DNA from: Chloroflexota bacterium
GTDB taxonomy: Bacteria; Chloroflexota; Anaerolineae; UBA4142
DNA: 63,938 nt
Assembly (NCBI GenBank): GCA_023381515.1
Contig: JAMCQI010000032.1
Span: forward strand, 1 to 63,938
Direction of reading: 5' to 3'
Part shown: in pieces, positions 7,973 through 17,234 of the stretch
Numbering within the stretch: position 1 is the first letter of the stretch
Layout of the letters: each line of letters opens with the position of its first letter
Program-made: the position numbers and the translations under genes
Notes under the pieces: generated by a model
What the model saw: the letters and a program-made list of their open reading frames with translations, nothing else
What the model was told of the DNA's origin: nothing
Databases searched by the model: none

Positions 7973-10423
7973 CTATTCATAGGATAGAATCTCGCGCACC
8001 GTGAGACGCGAAGCACTATAGGCCGGAAGCAGGCTCGCCAGGGCCGACAGAATGCTTACGATGATCATCCATAGCACAATCCCCTCGACCGAAACCGTGA
8101 AGCTGAGAGGCAGATGGAAAATCGCGTTGCCGACAAGATCCGAGAAAGCCTTGCTAATTGGATAAGAGAGCACCACCGAGATTAGAGCACTGAGCAACCC
8201 GATGAATACTCCTTCTGTTAGGACAATGCCCCGCACGGCGCCATTGGAGGCGCCGACGGCGCGCATGACGCCAATCTCGCGCGTGCGTTCGAGCACGTTC
8301 AGCGACATGGTACCCATGAGGCCGAGACCTCCGACCATGGCCATGAGAACGGCCATGACCATCAGCAGGACGCTAATAATGTTAAAGTAAACGGCGTTTT
8401 GATCTCGAATTTCGCCGCTCGTGAGTCCCCCTGCCGTTGCACTCACGCCAATTTGCAGATAGCGCGTTTCAAGCATCTGTTTAATCTGCCACTGCGACGC
8501 GGTGTCATGTCGGGCGGTGTTCAACTGCACGCTCGCGGCCCGTCCGACCTGACCGAGGAGACGAGCATAGTATGGGTAATTCACGTATGCGACGCCAATT
8601 CCACCGCCCATTCCCACAACGCGGGCCGAGCCGACAATCCGCCAGGTCGCCTTGCGTTCACCGATCTTGAGCGTGATTTCATCGCCGATTTTCAGATCCT
8701 TTTCGGCGGCGAAAACGCCTTGGCTTAGGACAATCGCATTGTCGTCTTCGGGCATCAACCAGCGTCCCTGAGTAACCGTCGGCTCGATCATCGTCGTATC
8801 TGGCGGAGCGGCGAATAAAGTGATGGAATCGCTTTCGGTGTCGCCGGCCCGCAGACGCCGAACATTCCCATAGCCCCACGACTCGACGCGGGTCACTCCG
8901 GGCGTCTGCCGGGCGAGTTCTTCGACCACGTCGGTGCGGTAGGGACGCTCAAAGGGCAACAGAATGTCGAATTGCCAGTTCTTGAGCACATCGTCGAGCG
9001 TTTGGTACATCGACGCGCTCACGTTGAGGACGGAGATAAACATGGTGCCGCCGAGGACCAGGGTGATGAGCGTCAATGCCAGGCGCGCCTTGCGGCGGAA
9101 GGTATTCCGGAACGAGAGAATCGTCGGCCGGGAAAGACCCCAAACCTTTTCGAGCAGACGGTCCGTCCAGCCCAGCCCGACTTGGCCTTTGCCCAGGCCA
9201 TAGTCGCTGATCGCCTCTCGCACAGTCACGCGTGTTCCAGCAAGAATGGGATAGAGAGCGGCGAGAAGCGGCAACATGAGCCCAATAGCGATTTCGGTAT
9301 ACAAGATGCTCGGGGGAAGGCTGAAATCTGGAAAATCGACATTCACGAAACCGGCGAGGAATTCGCTCAATTGACCCGCGACGAACATGGCACTCGGGAT
9401 AGCAATAATGAGCGAAAAGAGGCCGAAGAGAAGGACGGTTACCAGATACAGCGCAATGATCTGGTATGTCCGTCCCCCAATCGCCTTCATAATGCCGATC
9501 TGTCGCACCTGTTGGGCGAGCAGTGCCGTGATCGTATTGATCACGAGAAAACCGCTCAGGATCAAGGCGCCAAAACCAAGCAGGTTCAGAATGAGGAGCA
9601 GTCCAGAGAAAATGTCTTGGAGAGGGTGCTTGCCCGGCTCGGAGACCGCAACGCTCCCGACGGTAATGCCGCCGGATTCGAGCTTGCTCTTGACCTCGTT
9701 GGCCACGCTCGTAATGTGTGCCTTGTCCAGCTTGTTTTCCGAGACCGTAATAAGCAACTGACCCATCTTGCGCGAGCCGGTCAGCCACTCGTAGGTATCG
9801 AGCGTGACGTAACCATAGGCAAAGGAGACAAAAGGTGCAGGCGCAAAGACAGACTCTTTCGCCAGCCCGGCCAGTTTGAGCTGGCGGACCGGACTACCCG
9901 AGGACATCTGAACATCAATTGTGTCTCCGACGCGGAGGCCTGAGGGTACAAGCCCGCCAATCAGGAAAGACGAACGCTCCAGAGTGATGGCGTGATTCGG
10001 CGGCGGCCAGGTGCCGTTCTCGGCATGAAAATCTGCGGCCGGTTCGTAGGCGCCTTGCGGAACCACTTTGTTGATGCGAATATCATCGAAATCGGGGATC
10101 GCAAAGATCAGCAGATTCTTCCAATCGTTCTCCCCCATCCGCAGGCGAACGACGGTCATCGCGCGTCCCTCGGCGTATTCGACGCCGGGCACGCGCCGCA
10201 CCGACTCGACGAGAGTTTCGTCAAAGCCGCTCAGGGAGAGCGTTGCAGACGCGGGGTTTGCCTTCGGGTAGGAAACGGACAACTCCTGCCCGACGATAGT
10301 GAAAGTATGGGTGACGGTGCCGACGGCAAAGACACCCACGGCGATGGAGAGAGCGACGAGAATCGTACGTGACTTGTTGCCCCACAAATCGCGCAGGACC
10401 TTGCGCCAACGCGGGCTAAGCAT
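7973..10423 (-). CDS. FtsX/MacB-type ABC transporter permease, two-repeat form
   Basis: 816 residues from the ATG at 10423 (an in-frame GTG lies 12 nt upstream). An N-terminal helix ([19 protein letters not shown]), an extracytoplasmic MacB-like domain, and a first FtsX block with three helices ([19 protein letters not shown] onward) are followed by a second helix-domain-FtsX unit ([21 protein letters not shown], ending [24 protein letters not shown]). This duplicated architecture is typical of LolCE-like or large MacB-like exporters working with one ATPase. The start overlaps the ATPase gene by 8 nt. The substrate cannot be deduced. Confidence 0.9.
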   Translation of the reverse strand: MLSPRWRKVLRDLWGNKSRTILVALSIAVGVFAVGTVTHTFTIVGQELSVSYPKANPASATLSLSGFDETLVESVRRVPGVEYAEGRAMTVVRLRMGENDWKNLLIFAIPDFDDIRINKVVPQGAYEPAADFHAENGTWPPPNHAITLERSSFLIGGLVPSGLRVGDTIDVQMSSGSPVRQLKLAGLAKESVFAPAPFVSFAYGYVTLDTYEWLTGSRKMGQLLITVSENKLDKAHITSVANEVKSKLESGGITVGSVAVSEPGKHPLQDIFSGLLLILNLLGFGALILSGFLVINTITALLAQQVRQIGIMKAIGGRTYQIIALYLVTVLLFGLFSLIIAIPSAMFVAGQLSEFLAGFVNVDFPDFSLPPSILYTEIAIGLMLPLLAALYPILAGTRVTVREAISDYGLGKGQVGLGWTDRLLEKVWGLSRPTILSFRNTFRRKARLALTLITLVLGGTMFISVLNVSASMYQTLDDVLKNWQFDILLPFERPYRTDVVEELARQTPGVTRVESWGYGNVRRLRAGDTESDSITLFAAPPDTTMIEPTVTQGRWLMPEDDNAIVLSQGVFAAEKDLKIGDEITLKIGERKATWRIVGSARVVGMGGGIGVAYVNYPYYARLLGQVGRAASVQLNTARHDTASQWQIKQMLETRYLQIGVSATAGGLTSGEIRDQNAVYFNIISVLLMVMAVLMAMVGGLGLMGTMSLNVLERTREIGVMRAVGASNGAVRGIVLTEGVFIGLLSALISVVLSYPISKAFSDLVGNAIFHLPLSFTVSVEGIVLWMIIVSILSALASLLPAYSASRLTVREILSYE

Positions 10424-11585
10424 GGCGTTCCTCACTCTCGCGTGCAGCGACGTTTTCGGCCGCCCGTTCCTGCGCGAGACGGGTGATCGAATCTTTTAGC
10501 TCAGGCGTCTGGTCGAGCATGCCTTGGAAGGTCGAGCGGTCAAAGCGGAGCACCTCAACTGGCGAATTGGCAGACGCCCGCGCCGTCGCGACGCTTGTAC
10601 CTCCACTCAACAGCTCGATCTCGCCAAAATAGTCACCGTTCGCCATGGTGGCGACGATTTTCTCTGTGCCATCCTGCTGCCGGATGACGATTTCCACGGT
10701 GCCTTTGAGAATCACGTGAAAGCGGTCGACCACATCGCCCTGGCGGAGGATCGCTGCTCCCGGGGCGTAATTTTCCGGTTCCACTTTATGCGTAAAGGCA
10801 ACCAATTGCGCTTGGGTTAACACAGGAAAGACATTCGCGAGCTGCTGTTCGATAATTTCGCCATCGACGATCTGCACGGCGCGGGTCACCCGCTTGGCGA
10901 GATCCTTGTCATGAGTAACCATCAGGATCGTCTTGCCCCGCTGGACCAAACCTTCAAACAGGTTAAAAACCGAGTCGGCGCTCTTGGAATCGAGGTTGCC
11001 GGTCGGTTCGTCGGCAAGCAAGATGGGAGGGTCGTTGGCTAAGGCGCGTGCAATCGCGACGCGCTGCTGTTGGCCCCCCGAGATCGCCGCGGGAAGCTTG
11101 TTCGCGTGGTCAGCCAACTCCATCTGCTCGAGCAGTTCCAGGGCGAATTTGCGACGCTCGCCCGGCTTGTGAACGTTGCAAAAGTCCATCGGAAGCATGA
11201 TGTTTTCGGCAAGAGTCAGCGTGGGAAGCAATTGAAAGAACTGGAAGACGATGCCGACGTTGCGGCCGCGCCACACAGCCATCTGGCCTTCATTCATTTT
11301 ATGGACGGCTGTGTTTCCGACGAACACTTGACCTGACGTCGGGCGATCGATCCCGGCGATCATGTTGACGAGGGTGGATTTGCCGCTTCCCGACTTGCCG
11401 ATGACGGCGACGAACTCGCCATCGTCGACGCGCAGGTCAACGCCCCTGAGCGCGGGAAATTTCCCCGCGGCGGTGTCAAAGGTCTTGACGACCTGGCTCA
11501 GTTGGATCAGTTCTTCGTTACCGCGCGCGTAGCGTCCATTCGGGCCTTTGGCGTTGTCGGCTCGCTTTTCGCGTTTCCAGAGCAT
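10416..11585 (-). CDS. ABC transporter ATPase fused to a C-terminal cyclic-nucleotide-binding-like domain
   Basis: 389 residues from the ATG at 11585, with GAGG 6 nt upstream. The first 230 residues are a LolD/MacB-type ATPase: Walker [11 protein letters not shown]-loop [12 protein letters not shown], signature [15 protein letters not shown], Walker [10 protein letters not shown], switch VTHD. The last 130 are a CAP_ED fold ([19 protein letters not shown]..., [12 protein letters not shown]). The phosphate-binding cassette lacks the conserved Arg (the segment reads [10 protein letters not shown]), so canonical cAMP binding is doubtful and the domain may sense something else or be structural. 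First gene of the exporter operon; regulatory coupling of transport to the C-terminal domain is inferred. Confidence 0.9.
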   Translation of the reverse strand: MLWKREKRADNAKGPNGRYARGNEELIQLSQVVKTFDTAAGKFPALRGVDLRVDDGEFVAVIGKSGSGKSTLVNMIAGIDRPTSGQVFVGNTAVHKMNEGQMAVWRGRNVGIVFQFFQLLPTLTLAENIMLPMDFCNVHKPGERRKFALELLEQMELADHANKLPAAISGGQQQRVAIARALANDPPILLADEPTGNLDSKSADSVFNLFEGLVQRGKTILMVTHDKDLAKRVTRAVQIVDGEIIEQQLANVFPVLTQAQLVAFTHKVEPENYAPGAAILRQGDVVDRFHVILKGTVEIVIRQQDGTEKIVATMANGDYFGEIELLSGGTSVATARASANSPVEVLRFDRSTFQGMLDQTPELKDSITRLAQERAAENVAARESEERHA

Positions 11586-12011
11586 CGCTACCTCGCTTAC
11601 TCTTTCCGAAATCGCTCGTTTGTAGAACGGTGTTTTCCTAATGCCAGCCCAAAGCCAGCCCATTGCCAGCCACCTGCCAGCATAATACGGTTGACCGCGG
11701 CTGTCACCGATGTAACTATGTGTCTTTTCTACTACAAAAGCCGCAACCCCGCCTACCACAAATGTTGTGGGCGACGAACCTGCCAGCCAAAACAAGACGA
11801 GCAGAGCACAGCGAAAAGCTGTGTCCGCTCGTCAAGAACCTCAAACTGTGCGCGCTCACGGCGGCACGTTAGGCTAGCGCACAAATCACGGAATTCCCTG
11901 GATGATGGTTGCGAGCTACCCGGTTCTGCCGGGAAGAGCTTCCAAACGATCTTGTGATCATCATCACCCCTGTCGCGGCACCGGAGACGACGAGCTGGAG
12001 AACAGACCCCC

Positions 12012-12041
12012 TTGACAGGCACAAGCCTTTGCGTCTATACT
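12012..12041 (+). promoter_or_regulatory. Consensus sigma-70-type promoter of the molybdenum hydroxylase operon
   Basis: Perfect TTGACA (12012-12017), an 18-nt spacer and TATACT (12036-12041). The next gene on this strand starts at 12393, so transcripts would carry a leader of about 345 nt. Confidence 0.7.
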
Positions 12042-12232
12042 CGCTGGCAATCGATGTTAATCCCTTCGTGACGTAGCGAAGGTTGCGCGGCCCGTGTTGT
12101 TTGCGGTGGGTGTACGTTGTACGGTACCATTCGAGCACCACTCCAGACGTTTCGTATTCTCGCATTCGCTCATCCGGATGGGCGAACGATCAACGCGCGT
12201 ATCTGCGCGCACTTGAACCGCATAGCATGATG

Positions 12233-12265
12233 AAAAGGGGCAGAATAGCTACGACTGCCTCTTTT
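12233..12265 (+). terminator. Terminator-like hairpin inside the leader of the molybdenum hydroxylase operon
   Basis: An 11-bp stem pairs AAAAGGGGCAG (12233-12243) with CTGCCTCTTTT (12255-12265), with one G-T wobble, and runs into TTTTTG. Its place between promoter and first gene suggests premature termination as a control point (attenuator or riboswitch expression platform). Confidence 0.5.
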
Positions 12266-12392
12266 TGTTTGCGCCCGTTTGCTCTTTGTCAGGGTCACCG
12301 CCGGAAAGAGGGGGGCGCCGGAGAGAATTCGCTCAGACTCATCAACTCGCGCGAGAGCGCATTAACAAACTCGCCATCGTGGAGGTAAGAAC

Positions 12393-12869
12393 ATGGCAAA
12401 AATCGAATTAACGGTCAACGGAGACAAGTACCAAGATGACGTCGATCCGCGTCTCTTGTTGGTACACTATTTGCGGGATGTGCTCGGCCTAACCGGCACC
12501 AACGTCGGCTGCGACACGACTCAGTGCGGCGCGTGCACTGTGCTCATGAACGGCGCGGCGGTCAAGTCGTGCAACGTGCTCGCGGTTCAAGCGTCGGGCG
12601 CAGAGATCACAACCATCGAAGGACTCAAGACCGACGGCAAGTATCACCCTATACAGCAGGCGTTTTGGGATAACCACGGTTTGCAGTGTGGTTATTGCAC
12701 CTCGGGAATGATCATGAACGCCGTAGATCTGCTCAAGCAGAATCCGAATCCGAGTGAGGAGGAGATCCGTCTCGGCATCGAGGGGAACATATGCCGCTGC
12801 ACTGGCTACCACAACATCGTCAAGGCGATCCAAGCCGCCGCGACGGAAATGAGCGCCGAGAACCAATAG
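12393..12869 (+). CDS. coxS: [2Fe-2S] small subunit of a CO-dehydrogenase/xanthine-dehydrogenase-family enzyme
   Basis: 158 residues with both expected clusters. The N-terminal plant-ferredoxin-type site is [15 protein letters not shown]; the C-terminal alpha-helical site is [13 protein letters not shown] plus [15 protein letters not shown]. It passes electrons from the molybdenum centre of the large subunit to FAD in the medium subunit. GGAGG sits just before the ATG. It is first in the gene order small-large-medium, 54 bp before the large subunit. Confidence 0.93.
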   Translation: MAKIELTVNGDKYQDDVDPRLLLVHYLRDVLGLTGTNVGCDTTQCGACTVLMNGAAVKSCNVLAVQASGAEITTIEGLKTDGKYHPIQQAFWDNHGLQCGYCTSGMIMNAVDLLKQNPNPSEEEIRLGIEGNICRCTGYHNIVKAIQAAATEMSAENQ

Positions 12870-12923
12870 CAGATACCGCTCGGATCAGAATCTGCTGCCT
12901 GCTATTCTCTCAAGGAGAAACCC

Positions 12924-15278
12924 ATGGCCACTCGTATCATCGGTTCAACCGTCAAACGACGTGAAGACCCGCGGCTCATCACCGGCGCGGGCAAATACAC
13001 CGACAACATAACCCTCCCCCGCATGACGTATATGGCGATCCTGCGGAGCCCATTTGCGCATGCCAAAATCAAGAGACTGGACGTGAGCAAGGCGAAAGCT
13101 CATCCCGGTGTGCTCGCCGTGTTCACAGGCAAGGACCTGAAAACAGCGGGGGTCAATCCGATTCCCGTCGGTTGGCTTCTGCCCGATATCAAGATCGGCC
13201 CACATTATGCGCTCGCCGTGGACGAGGTCCGCTACACAGGCGACGGCGTGGCCGCGGTAATCGCCAGGGACCGTTACACGGCCAAGGATGCCCTCGAATT
13301 GATCGACGTGGACTATGCCCCCTTGCCGGTTGTCGTGGACGCCGAGAAGGCGACCCTGCCCGGTGCTCCCCAACTGCATCCCGAGGCGCCGAACAATATC
13401 GCGTACACCTGGAAGATCGGCGGCGGGGATGTGGACAAGGCGCTGCAAGAGGCGGATGGCGTCGTCAAGCAGCGCATCATTAACCAACGCTTGATCCCGA
13501 CGGCGATGGAACCGCGCGCCGCGGTCGCCGACTACCAGCCCGCGACGGGCGACTTGACGCTTTACAACACGAACCAGAATCCACATATCATACGACTGCT
13601 CCTGACGCTCGTGCTCGGACAGCCGGAGCATAAACTGCGTGTCGTATCGCCGGACGTCGGCGGCGGTTTTGGAAGCAAGATTTATCTGTATGCCGACGAA
13701 ATCGTTGCGTGCTTTGCGTCCAAGCAACTCGGTCGCCCGGTCAAGTGGCAGGAAGAGCGCACCGAGAACTACAAGGCCACGATTCACGGGCGCGATCACA
13801 TCAGCGATGTTCAGATCGGGTATAAGAAGGATGGAACGATCACGGCGCTGAAGGTAAAGACGTGGTCGAATCAGGGGGCTTTTCTATCGAACTTTGCCCC
13901 GCTCATCCCAACCTTTCTCTACGGCCCGATGCTCCAGGGCACGTACACAATCCCGAACGTGTTTGTGGAGGTCTACGCGACGTACACGAACACGACCCCC
14001 GTCGATGCTTATCGCGGTGCAGGGCGCCCTGAAGCGACCTATCTCATCGAGCGCGCCGTCGATATGGTCGCGTTCGAGTTGAAGATGGACCCGGCGGACA
14101 TCCGTCGCAAGAATCTCATCCCCGCCTTCACGGACAAGCCGTACCAGACCTGTATGGCTTATGCCTACGACAGCGGCAACTATCCGGCGACGCTGGAAAA
14201 AGCGCTCGGCATGGCAGGCTATAAAGACTTGCGCAAGCAGCAAGCAGAACTGCGCAAGCAAGGCAGGTACATGGGCATCGGCGTGGTCACCTACGTCGAG
14301 ATCACCGGCGCGGCGCCCGCGCAGGTCGCCGCCTCCCTGGGAGCCGGAGTCGCTCTCGTCGAGAGCGCGCATGTCCGCGTGCACCCAACCGGCAAAGTGG
14401 TGGTGATGACGGGCGCGCACTCGCACGGGCAAGGACACGAAACGACGTTCGCCCAGATCGTGGCCGACCAGCTCGGTTTGAATGTGGAAGATGTCGAAGT
14501 CGTTCATGGCGACACGGACCGGACGCCCTGGGGCGCCGGGACGTATGGGAGCCGCAGCCAGCCGGTGGGCGGCGCGGCGGTGTACATCGCCACACAGCGG
14601 GTGATCGAAAAGGGCAAGAAATTCGCGTCTCACATGCTCGAGGCGGCCGAGGGAGATGTGGTGTTTGAAGGCGGCAAGTACTTTGTCAAAGGCGCGCCGT
14701 CCAGAGCCGTCCAGTTCACGGATGTCGCCCTCGAAGCGTACACGGCCAAAAAAACGCCCGCCGACGTGGAAAGCGGGCTCGAGGCCACTGCCTTTTTCAA
14801 TCCGTCGAACTTTACTTTCCCCGCCGGTGCCCATATCGCCGTCGTCGAAGTGGACAAGGACACGGGAAAAGTAGAGCTCCAGCGCTATATCGCGGTCGAC
14901 GATGTCGGCAAGGTCATCAATCCGATGATCGTCGAAGGTCAGGCTCACGGCGGCATCGCCCAGGGCGTTGGTCAGGCGCTCTGGGAGGAGGCCGTCTATG
15001 ATGAGAACGGCCAACTTCTTTCCGGTTCGATGATGGACTATTGCCTACCTGTCGCGTCCTACCTCCCCTCCTTCGAAACCGCACGGTTGGAGACACCCTC
15101 GCCGGTGAATCCGCTCGGCACCAAGGGAGCAGGCGAGGCGGGCACGATTGCATCGACTCCCACCGTCGCCAATGCCGTCATGGATGCACTCAGGCCCTTT
15201 GGCGTTCGGCACATTGACATGCCGCTAACATCGGAAAAGGTGTGGCGCGCCATTCGGGATAGCCAGACAGTCCTCTAA
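12924..15278 (+). CDS. coxL: Molybdopterin-binding large subunit, form-II CO dehydrogenase-like (xanthine dehydrogenase family)
   Basis: 784 residues. The N-terminus STVKRREDPRLITGAGKYTDN is typical of CoxL. The active-site loop reads AYRGAGR (362-368), the signature of form-II enzymes; form-I CO dehydrogenases carry AYXCSFR with the Cu-binding Cys, absent here. The catalytic Glu is in KGAGEAG (Glu738). Molybdenum cofactor motifs GGGFGSK and GSRSQPVGGAA are present. The substrate is therefore uncertain: form-II proteins oxidise varied aldehydes or N-heterocycles, and true CO oxidation is unproven. GGAGAAACCC precedes the ATG. Confidence 0.9.
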   Translation: MATRIIGSTVKRREDPRLITGAGKYTDNITLPRMTYMAILRSPFAHAKIKRLDVSKAKAHPGVLAVFTGKDLKTAGVNPIPVGWLLPDIKIGPHYALAVDEVRYTGDGVAAVIARDRYTAKDALELIDVDYAPLPVVVDAEKATLPGAPQLHPEAPNNIAYTWKIGGGDVDKALQEADGVVKQRIINQRLIPTAMEPRAAVADYQPATGDLTLYNTNQNPHIIRLLLTLVLGQPEHKLRVVSPDVGGGFGSKIYLYADEIVACFASKQLGRPVKWQEERTENYKATIHGRDHISDVQIGYKKDGTITALKVKTWSNQGAFLSNFAPLIPTFLYGPMLQGTYTIPNVFVEVYATYTNTTPVDAYRGAGRPEATYLIERAVDMVAFELKMDPADIRRKNLIPAFTDKPYQTCMAYAYDSGNYPATLEKALGMAGYKDLRKQQAELRKQGRYMGIGVVTYVEITGAAPAQVAASLGAGVALVESAHVRVHPTGKVVVMTGAHSHGQGHETTFAQIVADQLGLNVEDVEVVHGDTDRTPWGAGTYGSRSQPVGGAAVYIATQRVIEKGKKFASHMLEAAEGDVVFEGGKYFVKGAPSRAVQFTDVALEAYTAKKTPADVESGLEATAFFNPSNFTFPAGAHIAVVEVDKDTGKVELQRYIAVDDVGKVINPMIVEGQAHGGIAQGVGQALWEEAVYDENGQLLSGSMMDYCLPVASYLPSFETARLETPSPVNPLGTKGAGEAGTIASTPTVANAVMDALRPFGVRHIDMPLTSEKVWRAIRDSQTVL

Positions 15279-15351
15279 TCGCCTGGTCCTCTGGTCCAAT
15301 CCCTTGACGATGCGACTAGAGGACCATACGAGAAAGATCCTAGGAGAAAAC

Positions 15352-16215
15352 ATGTTCCCATCCAAGTTTGAATACTATTCGCCGACCACTGTGAAGGAGG
15401 CGATTGCCCTGTTGTCCACGAACAAGGATGCCAAGTTGCTTGCCGGAGGGCACAGCCTTTTGCCCGCGATGAAGCTCCGCCTGGCCAATCCACCGGTCCT
15501 CGTGGACATGGGCAGGATTCAGGGCCTCAGCGGCATCCAGGTCTGGACGGATGCCACGACGATCGGCGCGTTGACAACGCACGCGACAATTGCGGCCTCT
15601 CAGGAATTGCGCTCACACTGCGCGGCGCTGCCCGAGGCAGCTGCGCTTATCGGCGACCGGCAGGTGCGCAATCGGGGCACGATCGGCGGGAGCCTATCGC
15701 ACGCCGATCCAAGTGCAGACTATCCGGCCGTCATGCTCGCCCTCGGCGCCGAGATGAAGGCGGCGGGACCGCAAGGCGAGCGCTCGATCAAAGCAGACGA
15801 CTTTTTCACGGGGTTGATGACCACGGCGCTCCAGCCGGACGAGGTGTTGACAGAGATCCGCATTCCCGCGACCGCGCCGCGCACCGGTTGCGCATATTTA
15901 AAGTTTCCGAATCCCGCCTCACGTTACGCCATTGTCGGCGTGTGCGCCCTCATCTCGCTCGACCAGAACGGCGCCGTGAAACAGGCACGTATCGGTATCA
16001 CCGGAGCATGTGACAGCGCGCGCCGCGCCAAGGCAACCGAAACGGCCCTCGAGGGCAAAATCCCCGACGACGCGACAATTGCTGCTGCTGCCGGAAAGGC
16101 AGCGCAAGGCCTGGAGTGCATGAGCGACATTCAAGCCAGTTCAGAGTATCGTGCACACCTCGTGACGGTTTACACGGCCCGCGCCATCAGGACGGCTGCC
16201 CAACGGGCGGCCTAA
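15352..16215 (+). CDS. coxM: FAD-binding medium subunit of the molybdenum hydroxylase
   Basis: 287 residues from the ATG at 15352, preceded by TAGGAGAAAAC. FAD motifs AGGHSLLPAMKLRLANP and TIGGSLSHADPSADYPA are intact, and the CO-dehydrogenase C-terminal domain (AYLKFPNPASRYAIVGVCA...) follows. It accepts electrons from the [2Fe-2S] subunit and delivers them to the quinone pool or another acceptor. The gene is followed by a strong intrinsic terminator, which separates the three structural genes from the maturation pair. Confidence 0.92.
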   Translation: MFPSKFEYYSPTTVKEAIALLSTNKDAKLLAGGHSLLPAMKLRLANPPVLVDMGRIQGLSGIQVWTDATTIGALTTHATIAASQELRSHCAALPEAAALIGDRQVRNRGTIGGSLSHADPSADYPAVMLALGAEMKAAGPQGERSIKADDFFTGLMTTALQPDEVLTEIRIPATAPRTGCAYLKFPNPASRYAIVGVCALISLDQNGAVKQARIGITGACDSARRAKATETALEGKIPDDATIAAAAGKAAQGLECMSDIQASSEYRAHLVTVYTARAIRTAAQRAA

Positions 16216-16251
16216 CTGGGTGGTCGCGGCCCATCCTCATATGACTGTGGT

Positions 16252-16290
16252 CTGGGGAGTCGCATCGGTTTCGCGGCCGCGACTCCCCAG
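16252..16290 (+). terminator. Intrinsic terminator between the FAD subunit and the MoxR gene
   Basis: A perfect 12-bp stem (CTGGGGAGTCGC at 16252-16263 with its complement at 16279-16290) and a 15-nt loop are followed by AAATTCTTTTTTCG. This is a strong rho-independent signal. Confidence 0.85.
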
Positions 16291-16302
16291 AAATTCTTTT
16301 TT

Positions 16303-16330
16303 CGCCGCTCCCCCTTTCGGGGGGACGGCG
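16303..16330 (+). promoter_or_regulatory. Hairpin enclosing the ribosome binding site of the MoxR gene
   Basis: CGCCG (16303-16307) pairs with CGGCG (16326-16330), and CCCCC (16310-16314) with GGGGG (16319-16323), around a TTTC loop. The G-run is the only Shine-Dalgarno-like sequence before the ATG at 16335, so folding would hide it. Confidence 0.5.
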
Positions 16331-16334
16331 AAAA

Positions 16335-17234
16335 ATGGAGAATCATACGTTGCGATCTGTTGATGACGTTGAAGCAGCGCTCAAACAACATGATTACATC
16401 GCCGATCGTGGGTTGGCGACGACAGTTTACCTTGCACTCAAGCTGAACAAGCCGGTCTTTCTTGAAGGGGAGGCAGGGGTCGGAAAAACTGAAATCGCCA
16501 AAGTCCTCGCCGTGATTCTAGATACGCGCCTCATTCGGCTCCAGTGCTACGAAGGACTGGATGTGAACACGGCGGTGTATGAATGGAATTACACGCGCCA
16601 GATGCTCCAGATCCGCATGCTCGAAGCACGCGGAGATGGCCGAGCGGCTGCACAACACGAAATCTTTGCTCCAGAGTTTCTGATCAGGCGCCCACTCTTC
16701 CAGGCCATCGAAGACAAGTTGCCCCAGGCCCCTGTCCTGCTGATCGACGAAATCGATCGCAGCGACGAAGAATTCGAAGCCTATTTACTCGAGCTCTTAT
16801 CCGATTGGCAGATCACGATTCCTGAACTCGGCACGGTTAAAGCATCGCGCCCTCCGGTCACGATTATCACCTCCAACCGGACACGCGAGGTGCACGACGC
16901 GCTCAAGCGCCGCTGCCTGTACTACTGGATCGACTACCCGAGTTTTGAGAAAGAGTATCGCATCGTATTACTCAAAGTGCCCGGCATGGAAGAACGCTTG
17001 GCACGGCAAGTAGTTAATTTCGTGCAAGAGCTGCGGCGCTTTGATCTCTACAAGCTTCCCGGCGTCGCCGAGACCCTCGATTGGTCCGCGGCCCTGGTGG
17101 CGCTCGACCAAAAGGAACTGAGCGAGAGCGCCATCGGCGATACGCTCGGCGCTTTGCTGAAATACCAGGACGATGTGACTCTGGTCCACGGAAACGTCGC
17201 GCGCGAACTACTCCAGCGCGTTCGGCAGCCGTGA
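16335..17234 (+). CDS. coxD: MoxR-family AAA ATPase, CoxD-like maturation chaperone
   Basis: 299 residues. Walker A is GEAGVGKTE (45-53), Walker B/sensor is LLIDEIDRSDEEFEAYLLE, and the arginine-finger region TSNRTREVHDALKRRCLYYWIDYP matches MoxR ATPases. CoxD in Oligotropha/Afipia assists insertion of the Mo/Cu centre of CO dehydrogenase, working with a VWA protein (CoxE). Here the VWA gene overlaps its stop by 4 nt. The ribosome site lies in a hairpin, and a terminator upstream separates it from the enzyme subunits. The pairing makes a maturation role likely. Confidence 0.9.
   Translation: MENHTLRSVDDVEAALKQHDYIADRGLATTVYLALKLNKPVFLEGEAGVGKTEIAKVLAVILDTRLIRLQCYEGLDVNTAVYEWNYTRQMLQIRMLEARGDGRAAAQHEIFAPEFLIRRPLFQAIEDKLPQAPVLLIDEIDRSDEEFEAYLLELLSDWQITIPELGTVKASRPPVTIITSNRTREVHDALKRRCLYYWIDYPSFEKEYRIVLLKVPGMEERLARQVVNFVQELRRFDLYKLPGVAETLDWSAALVALDQKELSESAIGDTLGALLKYQDDVTLVHGNVARELLQRVRQP

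Larger units (their letters stand above)
11586..12392. other. Long intergenic region: divergent promoters and the leader of the molybdenum hydroxylase operon
   Basis: About 800 bases without a supportable gene. It contains a stable hairpin at 11796-11833 (outer arms GACGAGC/GCTCGTC, inner CACAGC/GCTGTG), a consensus promoter at 12012-12041, a small stem CCTTCG/CGAAGG near 12063-12082 and a terminator-like hairpin at 12233-12265. From the predicted start point to the first ATG the leader would be about 345 nt. Confidence 0.5.

Noticed and set aside
8972..9943. Long open frame on the plus strand (323 codons)
   Set aside because: Antisense to the FtsX-type permease; it is charged, low in hydrophobic patterning and has no ribosome site, a usual by-product of high-GC third positions.
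12290..12392. Possible Moco riboswitch before the molybdenum hydroxylase
   Set aside because: The position is attractive, but I could not match the conserved core by eye; kept only as an unnamed structured leader.
13884..15014. 376-codon open frame on the minus strand
   Set aside because: Antisense to the molybdopterin large subunit, whose motifs are intact.
12924..15278. True (form I) aerobic CO dehydrogenase
   Set aside because: The active-site loop is AYRGAGR, not AYXCSFR; the copper-binding Cys is absent.
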